DNA from: Antarcticibacterium flavum
GTDB taxonomy: Bacteria > Bacteroidota > Bacteroidia > Flavobacteriales > Flavobacteriaceae
Direction: 5' to 3'
NCBI RefSeq assembly: GCF_006159205.1
Contig: NZ_CP040812.1
Coordinates: forward strand, 372,001 to 436,000
DNA: 64,000 nt
In this document: positions 17,839 through 25,847 of the stretch, in pieces
Layout of the letters: each line of letters starts with the position of its first letter
Position numbering within the stretch: position 1 is the first letter of the stretch
Made by a program: the position numbers and the translations under genes
Notes under the pieces: generated by a model
Database searches by the model: none
Seen by the model: only the letters and a program-made list of their open reading frames with translations
What the model was told of the DNA's origin: nothing

Positions 17839-19104
17839 TTAATCTTTAGTCTTTGGATAACACATATAATATTTGGTCACCGGGCGGGACAGCGCTTTCA
17901 GGTTTAACTGGTCTGATGCCTTTGCGACATCGCTCACCTTTCCATTGGGATGAAGGATCCTAATGTTGTTAATACCTGTGGAATAAGCAATATTGAAGAT
18001 CTCCCCCGAGAATACAAAATAATTTGCTTCAGCTTCAGATAAATTATATTTCTCCTGCACCTTTATCCTATGCTTTTGCAGCTTTTCCTCAGCCACTGGT
18101 TTTTTCTTCAGCTTAACCTTTAAAAGATTCCGGTTTAATAACATTTCACTTAAGTTGCTCAATACAAAATCCTTATGGTCCTTCCATATTTTCATTGCTG
18201 AAATAATATCGTAATCATCAAGCTTCGAAAATGTATGTAGCACCTCACTGTCAAATTGTTCCAGGCTTACCTTATTATTCAGAAAAAAACCGAAGGCGGG
18301 GCTGCATTCCAGTTTCTCACCTTTGTCTATAAGTTCTTTTGCTCGTTTAAGGACTCTAATTAGTAACTGCTCTGCTGCCACCCCTGTCTTATGTAAATAT
18401 ACCTGCCAGTACATCAACCTGCGGGCAACAAGAAATTTCTCTACAGAATAAATGCCCTTTTCCTCCACAACTATTTGATCATCTACCACATTGAGCATAG
18501 TAATAATACGCTCACTGTTGATGTTGCCCTCTGCCACCCCGGTATAGAAACTATCCCTTTTAAGATAATCCAGCCGGTCCATATCCAACTGACTTGACAC
18601 TAGCTGATTCATAAATTTCCTGCCAAATGTTCCTTTGAAGATCTCTATGCCAAGAGTTAAACTTTGGTTAAACTCCTCATTCATTTCCTCCATAAAAAGG
18701 AGGGAAATACGTTCATGAGAAACCCCCTCGACGATGCTGTGTTCCATAGCATGGGAGAAAGGACCGTGGCCAATATCGTGCAACAAAATAGCGATATACA
18801 GGGCTTCTTCCTCATCAATTGAGATACCTATTCCTTTAAACCTTAGGATATCCACTGCCTTTTGCATAAGATGCAGGCAACCCAGGGCGTGATGAAACCT
18901 GGTATGATGAGCGCCGGGATAAACCAGGTATGACATCCCCATCTGTGAAATTCGGCGTAATCTTTGAAAGTAAGGATGTGCAATGATCCTGAATATCTGG
19001 TCACTTGGAATGGTAATAAAACCGTAAATTGGATCGTTGAATATTTTAAGTTTCGTTTTAAGGGCCAAAGCTTTAAATCCTTTAAATGAGAAACAAATAT
19101 ACAT
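17839..19104 (-). CDS. HD-domain phosphohydrolase (dNTPase-like)
   Basis: About 421 residues. The metal-binding HD motif HDIGHGPFSH lies at about 109-118, with an upstream HHTRFHHALG block supplying another histidine, as in the SAMHD1/dGTPase-like family. The likely role is hydrolysis of (d)NTPs or another phosphoester; the substrate cannot be told. The first ~12 residues look atypical. A TTG at about codon 13 could be the true start, giving a protein beginning just before KTKLKIFNDPIYGF. It is divergent from porX, with a 90-bp spacer. Confidence 0.87.
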   Translation of the reverse strand: MYICFSFKGFKALALKTKLKIFNDPIYGFITIPSDQIFRIIAHPYFQRLRRISQMGMSYLVYPGAHHTRFHHALGCLHLMQKAVDILRFKGIGISIDEEEALYIAILLHDIGHGPFSHAMEHSIVEGVSHERISLLFMEEMNEEFNQSLTLGIEIFKGTFGRKFMNQLVSSQLDMDRLDYLKRDSFYTGVAEGNINSERIITMLNVVDDQIVVEEKGIYSVEKFLVARRLMYWQVYLHKTGVAAEQLLIRVLKRAKELIDKGEKLECSPAFGFFLNNKVSLEQFDSEVLHTFSKLDDYDIISAMKIWKDHKDFVLSNLSEMLLNRNLLKVKLKKKPVAEEKLQKHRIKVQEKYNLSEAEANYFVFSGEIFNIAYSTGINNIRILHPNGKVSDVAKASDQLNLKALSRPVTKYYMCYPKTKD

Positions 19105-19194
19105 ATATGAAGTCCATATTGGACATTTGTAGAACTAAATGCCGATTGGCCCCAAAATTAAAGGGGTTTATAGCTGAAACAAAAATACTGATAC

Positions 19195-20745
19195 ATGAAT
19201 AAGATAAAAATACTTTGGGCAGATGATGAGATCGATTTGCTAAAGCCACACATAATGTTCCTGGAATCCAAAAATTATGAAGTTACCACCTGCAAAAGCG
19301 GGATGGAAGCCGTTGAAGAAATAGATAAACAAAATTTTGACATTGTCTTTCTGGATGAGAATATGCCGGGATTGACCGGCCTGGAGACTCTCTCTGAGAT
19401 CAAGGAGAAGAGAACCGAAATTCCTATAGTTATGATCACCAAGAGTGAAGAGGAATATATTATGGAGGATGCCATTGGATCCAAAATAGCCGATTATCTT
19501 ATCAAACCGGTGAATCCACATCAAATTCTATTGAGCCTTAAGAAGAACCTGGATAATTCCCGGCTGGTAACAGAGAAGACTACTTCCAACTATCAGCAGG
19601 AATTCAGGAAGATCGCCATGGATATGTCTTCTGTAAATTCTTTTGAGGGATGGGCAGAACTTTACCAGCGATTGATCTATTGGGAAATGCAGCTGGAGGA
19701 CATTGAGGACAGCGGGATGTTTGAGATCCTGGAGAGCCAAAAAGTGGAAGCCAACAATCAATTCTGTAAATTCATTGATAAAAATTATCCGCACTGGTTT
19801 GAGAAAGATGCAGATGCCCCGGTAATGTCTCATACCCTTTTTAAAACCAGGATCCTGCCGGAGGTAAGTAAGGAGAGGCCAACATTATTAGTGGTGGTAG
19901 ACAATTTGCGCTATGACCAGTGGAAATCATTTGAGACAACCATCAACAATTATTATAAAAAGGAACAGGAGACACCTTATTATAGTATTCTTCCCACGGC
20001 TACACAATATGCGCGTAATGCAATCTTCTCTGGCCTTATGCCAAGTGATATGGAAAAATTGTTTCCAAAGTACTGGCTTAATGATACAGATGAAGGTGGG
20101 AAAAACCTTTTTGAAGAAGAATTCCTGACTTCACAGTTAAAGCGCCTGGGATCTAATATTAAATATGAATATCACAAGATCTCCAGTTTAAAGGCAGGAA
20201 AAAAACTTGTAGAAAATTTCAAGACTCAAAAGGAAAATGATCTTACGGTGGTCGTTTATAATTTTGTAGATATGCTTTCCCACTCCAAGACAGAGATGGA
20301 GGTGATAAAAGAACTTGCTTCAAATGATAAATCCTACCGTTCCCTTACTCAAAGCTGGTTTAAGAACTCGCCGCTATTGGAGATCATACAGCAGGCGCAA
20401 CAATCTGGTTTTAAGCTAATACTTACAACAGACCATGGAACCATTAATGTGAAGACCCCGTCAAAAGTAATAGGAGATAAGAATACCAGCCTTAACCTAA
20501 GGTATAAGACAGGTAAGAGCCTTACCTATGAAGATAAGGATGTGCTTGCCGCCAGGGATCCCAAAACCATTCACTTGCCAACTCTTAATATGAGCAGCTC
20601 TTTCATCTTTGCGAAGGGGGACATGTTCTTTGCCTATCCAAATAATTATAATTATTACGTGAATTATTTTAAGAACACCTACCAGCATGGAGGAGTTTCT
20701 ATGGAGGAAATGATCATCCCATTTGTGGTCTTATCGCCTAGATAA
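19195..20745 (+). CDS. porX: PorX-type response regulator with PglZ domain (T9SS regulator)
   Basis: 516 residues. Residues 1-120 are a CheY-like receiver with the acidic pair Asp10/Asp11, phospho-acceptor Asp54 in VFLDENMPG and Lys in LIKPVNP. A linker follows, then an alkaline-phosphatase-like PglZ domain with VVVDNLRYDQWK and TTDHGTINVKTP, which hold the metal-binding residues. PorX acts with sensor PorY and sigma factor SigP to control type IX secretion genes in Porphyromonas. Published work describes its PglZ domain as a phosphodiesterase. No histidine kinase or por genes lie nearby. The gene is 45 bp upstream of tsaE. Confidence 0.94.
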   Translation: MNKIKILWADDEIDLLKPHIMFLESKNYEVTTCKSGMEAVEEIDKQNFDIVFLDENMPGLTGLETLSEIKEKRTEIPIVMITKSEEEYIMEDAIGSKIADYLIKPVNPHQILLSLKKNLDNSRLVTEKTTSNYQQEFRKIAMDMSSVNSFEGWAELYQRLIYWEMQLEDIEDSGMFEILESQKVEANNQFCKFIDKNYPHWFEKDADAPVMSHTLFKTRILPEVSKERPTLLVVVDNLRYDQWKSFETTINNYYKKEQETPYYSILPTATQYARNAIFSGLMPSDMEKLFPKYWLNDTDEGGKNLFEEEFLTSQLKRLGSNIKYEYHKISSLKAGKKLVENFKTQKENDLTVVVYNFVDMLSHSKTEMEVIKELASNDKSYRSLTQSWFKNSPLLEIIQQAQQSGFKLILTTDHGTINVKTPSKVIGDKNTSLNLRYKTGKSLTYEDKDVLAARDPKTIHLPTLNMSSSFIFAKGDMFFAYPNNYNYYVNYFKNTYQHGGVSMEEMIIPFVVLSPR

Positions 20746-20790
20746 GAATATATTACATATATTTACAGCGCCTAATAAATCTATATTTGA

Positions 20791-21195
20791 ATGAGCTTAA
20801 CCTACGAGCTGTCAGAAATTGATAGTATAGCTGTGCAATTACTTTCCAAAGTAAAAAGCAAAACGCTATTATTTTACGGGAACATGGGGGCAGGAAAAAC
20901 CACCCTCATAAAGGCGCTTGTTAAAGCGCTTGGTGCGCCAGACCTGGCCTCCAGCCCTACCTTCTCGCTGGTTAACGAATATCAAACTGCTGAAGGACGA
21001 ATCTTCCATTTCGATTTTTACCGAATAGAAGATGAGGCCGAAGCCCTGGACATGGGGATTGAGGATTACCTCAATACCGATTCCTGGAAACTGATTGAAT
21101 GGCCACAAAAAATTGAAAGTTTACTTGACGATGACATGCAAAAACTGGAGATTGGGGTTCTTGACAACGGCGCCAGAAAGTTAAAGTTTTGTTAA
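20791..21195 (+). CDS. tsaE: tRNA threonylcarbamoyladenosine biosynthesis ATPase TsaE
   Basis: 134-residue P-loop ATPase that works with TsaB and TsaD in t6A37 synthesis on tRNAs reading ANN codons. Walker A is GNMGAGKTT (about 30-38). SSPTFSLVNEY and the HFDFYRIEDE block are family signatures, and a C-terminal LIEWPQKIESLL follows. The gene follows porX. It probably shares its transcript or has a weak promoter in the 45-bp gap. Confidence 0.94.
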   Translation: MSLTYELSEIDSIAVQLLSKVKSKTLLFYGNMGAGKTTLIKALVKALGAPDLASSPTFSLVNEYQTAEGRIFHFDFYRIEDEAEALDMGIEDYLNTDSWKLIEWPQKIESLLDDDMQKLEIGVLDNGARKLKFC

Positions 21196-21475
21196 CAGAT
21201 TAAAATTGTGGCGCAGGAGGCGCGGAAAAGTAATTGTAAGAAATATACCACATTTTTTGAGTATGTGAAAGGGGCAGTTTTAAATTTTTAGTTCTTCAAC
21301 GAAAATTGTTGAATTTTAGCTTATTTTTGGAAAGTAAAAATCCAGGAAATACGGCTCTTTTGTGCCTAAAAAAAGGGTGCAAAGGTACGATTAAAGTAGT
21401 AAGTATTAGCATTTTATATTTGTATAGGTTTGCTTCAGAAATCAAACGAAACAATCACACTAAACCCTATACATT
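21196..21475. other. 280-bp regulatory-looking spacer upstream of the small peptide gene
   Basis: AT-rich spacer. It holds a 6-bp inverted repeat TTCAAC/GTTGAA (21294-21312) and an imperfect inverted repeat around TTTTGTGCC/GGGTGCAAA (about 21358-21382). A TATATTTG box follows at 21415-21422. No tRNA or known RNA family was recognised. Confidence 0.45.
21415..21422 (+). promoter_or_regulatory. Putative -7 box for the small peptide gene
   Basis: TATATTTG matches TAnnTTTG and lies 53 nt before the ATG at 21476. A -33 TTTG at normal distance is not obvious. Confidence 0.4.
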
Positions 21476-21622
21476 ATGAAAATTAAAGCAGTACTTTTCG
21501 CAGCAGCAATCTTTGGAGCAACTTTTTTTGTAACTTCAAATACTGAAAACAACGCAAATGACACAAAAATCGAAAAGCAAGCAATGGACAAAAGGCTCAT
21601 CAAGATACCTTCTGCTGGGTAG
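21476..21622 (+). CDS. Small predicted secreted peptide, 48 residues
   Basis: Begins MKIKAVLFAAAIFGATFF, a good signal-peptide-like start (two lysines, then a hydrophobic core), and continues with a hydrophilic N/E/K-rich part ending KRLIKIPSAG. A cut after about residue 20-22 would release a peptide of roughly 26-28 residues. No function is recognised. Support comes from the signal-like N-terminus and the promoter-like box upstream. The next gene starts inside it in another frame and overlaps by 65 bp. It could be a translational leader for that gene or a true secreted peptide. Confidence 0.65.
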   Translation: MKIKAVLFAAAIFGATFFVTSNTENNANDTKIEKQAMDKRLIKIPSAG

Positions 21623-22163
21623 TATTTTAGCTCTTTCCATAGCATTTTCACCTTATATATTTTATTTATATGAAATTTTCCCAGACGGTCGCGTCTGGGA
21701 AAATTCTTTATTTACGTACGAAAGCAAATATTATGAAAGTGTAATGGCAGCTGCCTGGACTTATTTAGGCAAGATCACTCCACTCTTTCTTTTACTTATT
21801 TGGTTCTTCACCTGCAAACACTGGTGGTATCATGCAATTCTCATCCCTATCGCGATGTATGTTTTCCAAATACTAGTAACATTTTATGATGATGTTTATC
21901 TTGAAAGCGAATTCCTTTTGGATACAAACGGTTTAATTTATTTAGCTCCTTTTTTCCTTCTTATTTTAATTATCTTATATACAGTTCGGACCCAAATTTT
22001 CGACCGCATATATGGAATTGATCTTAGTGAATTAAACGAAACTGATATCTCAGTTTTCTCTAAAGGTCTTTCCTCTAAAGACGAAAAAGAATTAGATTTC
22101 TTCCGCCAGCAGGATTTTGCTGTAGCCAATGAACCGGCAGAGGATTATTACAGGAAGCTATAA
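21558..22163 (+). CDS. Predicted polytopic membrane protein of unknown function
   Basis: 201 residues with a lysine-rich start (KSKSKQWTKGSSR) and about four membrane helices (near 18-42, 62-86, 88-106 and 120-142), then a soluble acidic tail of about 55 residues ending EPAEDYYRKL. No catalytic motif is visible. The start lies within the peptide gene in a different frame. The first helix begins right after the shared stretch, so a later start would remove the positively charged lead. It is probably translationally coupled to the peptide. ald follows after 97 bp. Confidence 0.7.
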   Translation: MTQKSKSKQWTKGSSRYLLLGSILALSIAFSPYIFYLYEIFPDGRVWENSLFTYESKYYESVMAAAWTYLGKITPLFLLLIWFFTCKHWWYHAILIPIAMYVFQILVTFYDDVYLESEFLLDTNGLIYLAPFFLLILIILYTVRTQIFDRIYGIDLSELNETDISVFSKGLSSKDEKELDFFRQQDFAVANEPAEDYYRKL

Positions 22164-22215
22164 AGTAATCCATTCTCCCGGCCAGGGCGACGGAAAATTC
22201 CAGATACCTCTTATA

Positions 22216-22244
22216 TTTGCTGAAAAATGTTGTAATTTAGTTTG
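22216..22244 (+). promoter_or_regulatory. Weak promoter candidate for ald
   Basis: TTTG (22216-22219), a 17-bp spacer and TTAGTTTG (22237-22244) resemble the -33/-7 pair with one mismatch in the -7 box. The ald ATG is 16 nt downstream. Confidence 0.3.
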
Positions 22245-22260
22245 TTAACAACCAATCAGC

Positions 22261-23460
22261 ATGGCCAGCCAAACCTCACCATTTACCAAAGAACAGCTTA
22301 TTCCCCAGGAAGAGAAACTGGAAGTTTACAAAAATAAGGGTCAGTTATTCATTGGTATCCCTAAAGAAACCTCTTACCAGGAGAAACGTATTTGCCTTAC
22401 GCCTGATGCTGTTGCGGCAATCACTGCACACGGCCACAGGATCATGATAGAATCTGAAGCGGGAAAATACGCCAGGTTCAGCGATAAAGATTTTTCCAAT
22501 GCGGGTGCAGAGATCACAAAGGATACAAAAAAAGTATTCTCCTGTCCTACTATCCTTAAAATGGAACCACCTTCCCTGGAAGAGCTGGAAATGATAAATC
22601 CTCAAACCACAATTATCTCTGCACTTCAGTTAAAGACCCAGTGCAAAGAATATTTTCAAAAACTTGCTACAAAAAGGATCACAGCATTGGGGTTTGAATT
22701 TATAAGGGATGATGATGGCAGTTATCCTGCCGTACGTGCTTTAAGTGAGATCGCAGGAACAGCCTCGGTGCTTATAGCCTCAGAAATTATGAGCAATAAT
22801 GCTGAGGGTAACGGACTTATGTTTGGAAATATAAGCGGGGTACCTCCTATTGAGGTGGTGATCCTTGGTGCAGGAACGGTGGGCGAATTTGCAGCTCGAA
22901 GTGCTGTTGGGCTGGGCGCAAGCGTCAAGGTATTTGACAGCTCCCTTACCAGGTTACGCCAAATCCAGACCAACCTTGGTCAGACCCTGTATACCTCTAC
23001 CCTGCAACCAAAAACCCTTACCAAAGCCTTAAAGAGATGTGATCTTGTAATAGGGGCCGTTCGCGGTAAAAACCGCTCTCCTGTAATTGTTACAGATGCA
23101 ATGGTACAGGGAATGAAAAAAGGTGCAGTGGTCATAGATGTAAGTATAGATATGGGAGGCTGCATTGAAACAAGCGAAGTCACCTCTCATGATAAACCTA
23201 TTTTCACAAAACACGATGTGATTCATTATTGTGTCCCGAATATCCCTTCCAGATACGCCAGGACCTCATCAATTTCAATTAGTAACATCTTCACTCCTTA
23301 TCTGTTACACATTGCTGAAGAGGGTGGGATAGAAAACACCCTAAGATTTGACAGAGGTTTGCGAAATGGTTTGTACTTTTACCACGGAATTTTAACCAAC
23401 AAATCTATAGCAGACTGGTTTGATCTTTCTTACCGGGATATCAACCTTTTGATCTTTTAA
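22261..23460 (+). CDS. ald: Alanine dehydrogenase
   Basis: Interconverts alanine with pyruvate and ammonia using NAD. 399 residues. The N-terminal domain begins near residue 30 with IGIPKETSYQEKRICLTP, and the Rossmann motif is GAGTVG (203-208). DVSIDMGGCIETSE is a family signature near the active site. It carries about 28 residues before the usual start, as Bacteroidota homologues often do. It is related to the transhydrogenase alpha subunit, but full length and motifs favour Ald. The following DUF4258 gene may be cotranscribed. Confidence 0.9.
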   Translation: MASQTSPFTKEQLIPQEEKLEVYKNKGQLFIGIPKETSYQEKRICLTPDAVAAITAHGHRIMIESEAGKYARFSDKDFSNAGAEITKDTKKVFSCPTILKMEPPSLEELEMINPQTTIISALQLKTQCKEYFQKLATKRITALGFEFIRDDDGSYPAVRALSEIAGTASVLIASEIMSNNAEGNGLMFGNISGVPPIEVVILGAGTVGEFAARSAVGLGASVKVFDSSLTRLRQIQTNLGQTLYTSTLQPKTLTKALKRCDLVIGAVRGKNRSPVIVTDAMVQGMKKGAVVIDVSIDMGGCIETSEVTSHDKPIFTKHDVIHYCVPNIPSRYARTSSISISNIFTPYLLHIAEEGGIENTLRFDRGLRNGLYFYHGILTNKSIADWFDLSYRDINLLIF

Positions 23461-23539
23461 AGAACTGTTGATTCAACCCCGGCACGACCGGTTTATTAAT
23501 TTAAAGCAAAGTGGCCTATAAGGTTACATGCATACCAGA

Positions 23540-23914
23540 ATGAAAATAATTCATCGTTTCGCTTACTTTTCAGTCGGACTTTTTTTTGGAATAGTAATTC
23601 TTATATTCTTCCTGGGAGGAAAAAGAACCTCCTGTGATTATTCACCCACAGCCCGGGTACTTAAAAATATTAGAATCAAGGACCGGATTTTTACTGATGA
23701 AGCCCTCCAGTTTTTCGCTGTACAAAATATTGACACAAGTGGGGTTTCCTCCATATTAAAAAATGGAAAAGTAGATTTTGGAAAAAGTAAAACAGATAAT
23801 GATCCCTGTAATATCTACTTTGTATCAGGGGAATTCCAGGAAAAGGTGCTGGAGTTACAAATCGAGAATTGCGAAACCACCGCGACTATTCAAAAGGCAG
23901 AGCTCCTCGATTAA
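23540..23914 (+). CDS. DUF4258-like single-pass membrane protein
   Basis: About 124 residues from MKIIHRFAYF; an ATG 12 bp upstream is also possible. One N-terminal membrane helix (about 5-26) is followed by a small mixed domain with CDYSPTARVLKNI, NGKVDFGKSKT, CNIYFV and a C-terminal ENCETTATI, including three spaced cysteines. It resembles the DUF4258 proteins that often follow ald in Flavobacteriaceae; that link is from memory, not a search. Function unknown. Confidence 0.7.
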   Translation: MKIIHRFAYFSVGLFFGIVILIFFLGGKRTSCDYSPTARVLKNIRIKDRIFTDEALQFFAVQNIDTSGVSSILKNGKVDFGKSKTDNDPCNIYFVSGEFQEKVLELQIENCETTATIQKAELLD

Positions 23915-24025
23915 CCCGCACGTTAGATGTGGAAAAAGTTGAACCTTTTAAGGCCCAGTTATCCTGACTTCATTTAAGGATAGAATGGCTTAGAACTATG
24001 GAACAGACACAAACAGGTATTATTG

Positions 24026-24115
24026 TAAGCCACTAATGCACGAATATTTTTAAGTTCAGGACGTGGAAGGAAATGCCAATAGGAAAATTTTATACATCCG
24101 TGCATTCGTGGCAAA
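24026..24115. repeat. MITE-like palindromic element, copy 1
   Basis: Left end GCCACTAATGCACGAAT; the right end around ATCCGTGCATTCGTGGC is its near inverted copy. The length is about 90 bp, and the core differs from copy 2. No coding capacity. Confidence 0.7.
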
Positions 24116-24333
24116 CCATTGAATGCTCAATTCATTCAGGATCCACTAGATTATAATGAAGAGAAATAGAGAGCGGCGTTACTCCCCGCGTACGTTAGAT
24201 GCTGAAACTAGTTCAGCATAACGATAGCGAGTTCTACTTTAGACTTTAGAGCGATCCAGATACCGCCATCCTGAATTCATTTCAGGATCTAAATGGCTTA
24301 GACCTTCGGAACAGGTAAAGACGGTTACATTTT

Positions 24334-24418
24334 TAAGCCACTAATGCACGAATAACGTTGATCTTGCAGGTGCTTTAAAAACCTGATAGAAAAAAAACAT
24401 TCGTGCATTCGTGGCAAA
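24334..24418. repeat. MITE-like palindromic element, copy 2
   Basis: Left end GCCACTAATGCACGAAT and right end ATTCGTGCATTCGTGGC are inverted with 16 of 17 matches. The length is about 85 bp. The right end lies 13 bp from the bcp stop codon, so it could also serve as a terminator stem. Confidence 0.7.
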
Positions 24419-24431
24419 CAATTTACCGTAA

Positions 24432-24881
24432 TTAAAGTATCTGGGAGGCGTGCTCCTTGGTCTTTACTTTTCCAATAACATCTTCGATCTTCCCTTCTTC
24501 ATCAATTACAAAAGTGGTCCTGTGGATCCCGTCGTATTCTTTTCCCATAAATTTCTTTGGGCCCCAAACTCCATAAGCGTGGATCACTTCCTTATCCTCA
24601 TCGGCAAGTAAAGGGTATGGCAGCTCATATTTATCCCTAAAGTTCTGTTGCTTTTTTTGAGAATCGGCACTCACGCCAAGGATCTCATAGCCTTTTTTCT
24701 GAAAATGCTCCCAGTTATCTCGCAGGTTACAGGCTTCTGCCGTACAACCCGGGGTGCTGGCCTTGGGATAGAAAAACAGTACCAGTTTCTTCCCTTTATA
24801 GTCGCTTAAATTTCTTGTATTCCCATCCTGGTCGGGGACAGAGAAATCTGGAGCTTTATCTCCTTCTTTTAATGTTGTCAT
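24432..24881 (-). CDS. bcp: Thioredoxin-dependent peroxiredoxin, Bcp/PrxQ type
   Basis: Reduces hydrogen peroxide and organic peroxides with thioredoxin. 149 residues from the ATG at 24881 (MTTLKEGDKAPDFSVPDQDG). An ATG at 24920 would overlap nth and add an unlikely hydrophobic lead. Cys46 in STPGCTAEAC is the peroxidatic residue and Cys51 five positions on is the resolving cysteine of PrxQ. It is divergent from nth with only 31 bp between starts, so the promoters overlap. Confidence 0.93.
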   Translation of the reverse strand: MTTLKEGDKAPDFSVPDQDGNTRNLSDYKGKKLVLFFYPKASTPGCTAEACNLRDNWEHFQKKGYEILGVSADSQKKQQNFRDKYELPYPLLADEDKEVIHAYGVWGPKKFMGKEYDGIHRTTFVIDEEGKIEDVIGKVKTKEHASQIL

Positions 24882-24912
24882 AATTATTACTTTTGCTATA
24901 AATGTAAGCATT

Positions 24913-25569
24913 ATGACCAAGAAGGAAAAGGTACAGTTTGTTATTGATACCTTAAAAGAAATATATCCGCAGGTTCCTATCCCGTTAGACCATAAAGATC
25001 CCTACACGCTGCTTATTGCAGTATTACTTTCAGCCCAGAGTACAGATCTTAAGGTAAACCAGATCACTCCCATACTTTTTAATATTGCCGATAATCCATA
25101 TGATATGATCAAACTTTCAGTAGACGAGATAAGGGATATCATTAAACCGGTAGGCCTGTCACCAATGAAAGCCAAGGGGATCTACGGCCTTTCTCACATC
25201 TTAATTGACAAATACGAGGGAAGGGTCCCTGCCGATTTTGAAGCCCTGGAATCCCTCCCTGCAGTGGGCCATAAAACCGCAAGTGTCGTGATGGCCCAGG
25301 CTTTTAATGTACCCGCTTTTCCCGTAGATACTCATATACACCGGTTAATGTATCGCTGGAATTTTAGCAATGGCAAAAACGTGGTGCAGACAGAAAAAGA
25401 TGCAAAACGGTTATTTCCGAAAGACCTTTGGAATATTTTACATTTACAGATAATCTGGTATGGAAGGCAATACTCTCCTGCCCGCGGCTGGGACCTGGAA
25501 AAAGATATTATTACCAAAACTATTGGGAGAAAAAGTGTAATAAAAGAATATTACAGCAAGAAGAAATAA
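24913..25569 (+). CDS. nth: Endonuclease III-like DNA glycosylase lacking the Fe-S cluster cysteines
   Basis: Base excision repair glycosylase/AP lyase for oxidised pyrimidines. 218 residues with the helix-hairpin-helix LESLPAVGHKTASVV, catalytic Lys121 and Asp139 (FPVDTHIHR). The C-terminal region that normally holds four cysteines for a [4Fe-4S] cluster reads YGRQYSPARGWDLEKD and has none of them. Other Flavobacteriaceae seem to share this loss (from memory). The gene is followed by a strong terminator. Confidence 0.92.
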   Translation: MTKKEKVQFVIDTLKEIYPQVPIPLDHKDPYTLLIAVLLSAQSTDLKVNQITPILFNIADNPYDMIKLSVDEIRDIIKPVGLSPMKAKGIYGLSHILIDKYEGRVPADFEALESLPAVGHKTASVVMAQAFNVPAFPVDTHIHRLMYRWNFSNGKNVVQTEKDAKRLFPKDLWNILHLQIIWYGRQYSPARGWDLEKDIITKTIGRKSVIKEYYSKKK

Positions 25570-25603
25570 ATGTAATTTCTTTCCTTCAACTAAAAGCAAA
25601 AAA

Positions 25604-25636
25604 AAAGACCTGTAGGCTAATAAACAGGTCTTTTTT
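25604..25636. terminator. Bidirectional terminator between nth and the 49-residue gene
   Basis: AAGACCTGT (25605-25613) pairs with ACAGGTCTT (25624-25632), with an A-run on the left and a T-run on the right. It can therefore end transcripts of nth (+) and of the small gene and sigma factor on the minus strand. Confidence 0.85.
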
Positions 25637-25640
25637 CTAT

Positions 25641-25790
25641 TCAATTCAGGAGTGTGTCAAATTTCATCGACTTATACTCCGTGATGCGTAGGGCCTTTGA
25701 ATAATTAAGAAGAAATTTTATGGTTTCTTTTTTTGGATTCAAATTTCTCAAATGTTCTCCTTTCGAAGATTTAGTGTAAAGTTTCCCCAT
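25641..25790 (-). CDS. Small basic protein of unknown function, 49 residues
   Basis: Begins MGKLYTKSSKGEHLRNLNPK and ends FDTLLN. It is basic, with a helical central part FLLNYSKALRI, and has no signal or membrane segment. The ATG is preceded by AT-rich sequence and the stop lies 5 bp from the terminator. I recall similar short frames in Flavobacteriaceae next to sigma factor genes but cannot confirm this. It lies 57 bp downstream of the ECF sigma gene in the same orientation and could be part of its transcript. Confidence 0.7.
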   Translation of the reverse strand: MGKLYTKSSKGEHLRNLNPKKETIKFLLNYSKALRITEYKSMKFDTLLN

Positions 25791-25847
25791 TATATTAATT
25801 TGTGGTTAATGTTTTAAAATAACGTAACCTTTGGGGGATATTGCAGC

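Larger units (their letters stand above)
23915..24431. repeat. Gene-free 517-bp spacer made of two copies of palindromic intergenic repeats
   Basis: No gene is seen. Two related blocks (about 23925-24117 and 24185-24420) share, in the same order, a GTTAGATG segment, a TCCTGA-TTCAT-rich hairpin, GGCTTAGA, GGAACAG and a TAAGCCACTAATGCACGAAT unit with its inverted end. ATGCTGAA-ACTAG-TTCAGCAT at 24200-24220 is an 8-bp perfect palindrome with a 5-nt loop, and TCCTGAA/TTCAGGA (about 24271-24289) is another. Confidence 0.75.

Noticed and set aside
19112..19124. GTCCA-TAT-TGGAC palindrome between the HD gene and porX
   Set aside because: Short arms of five bases in an AT-rich spacer; without conservation data it is not enough to call an operator.
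20782..20789. TATATTTG box one base before the tsaE ATG
   Set aside because: A start site fixed by this box would lie inside the coding region; it is probably chance or belongs to a very weak internal promoter.
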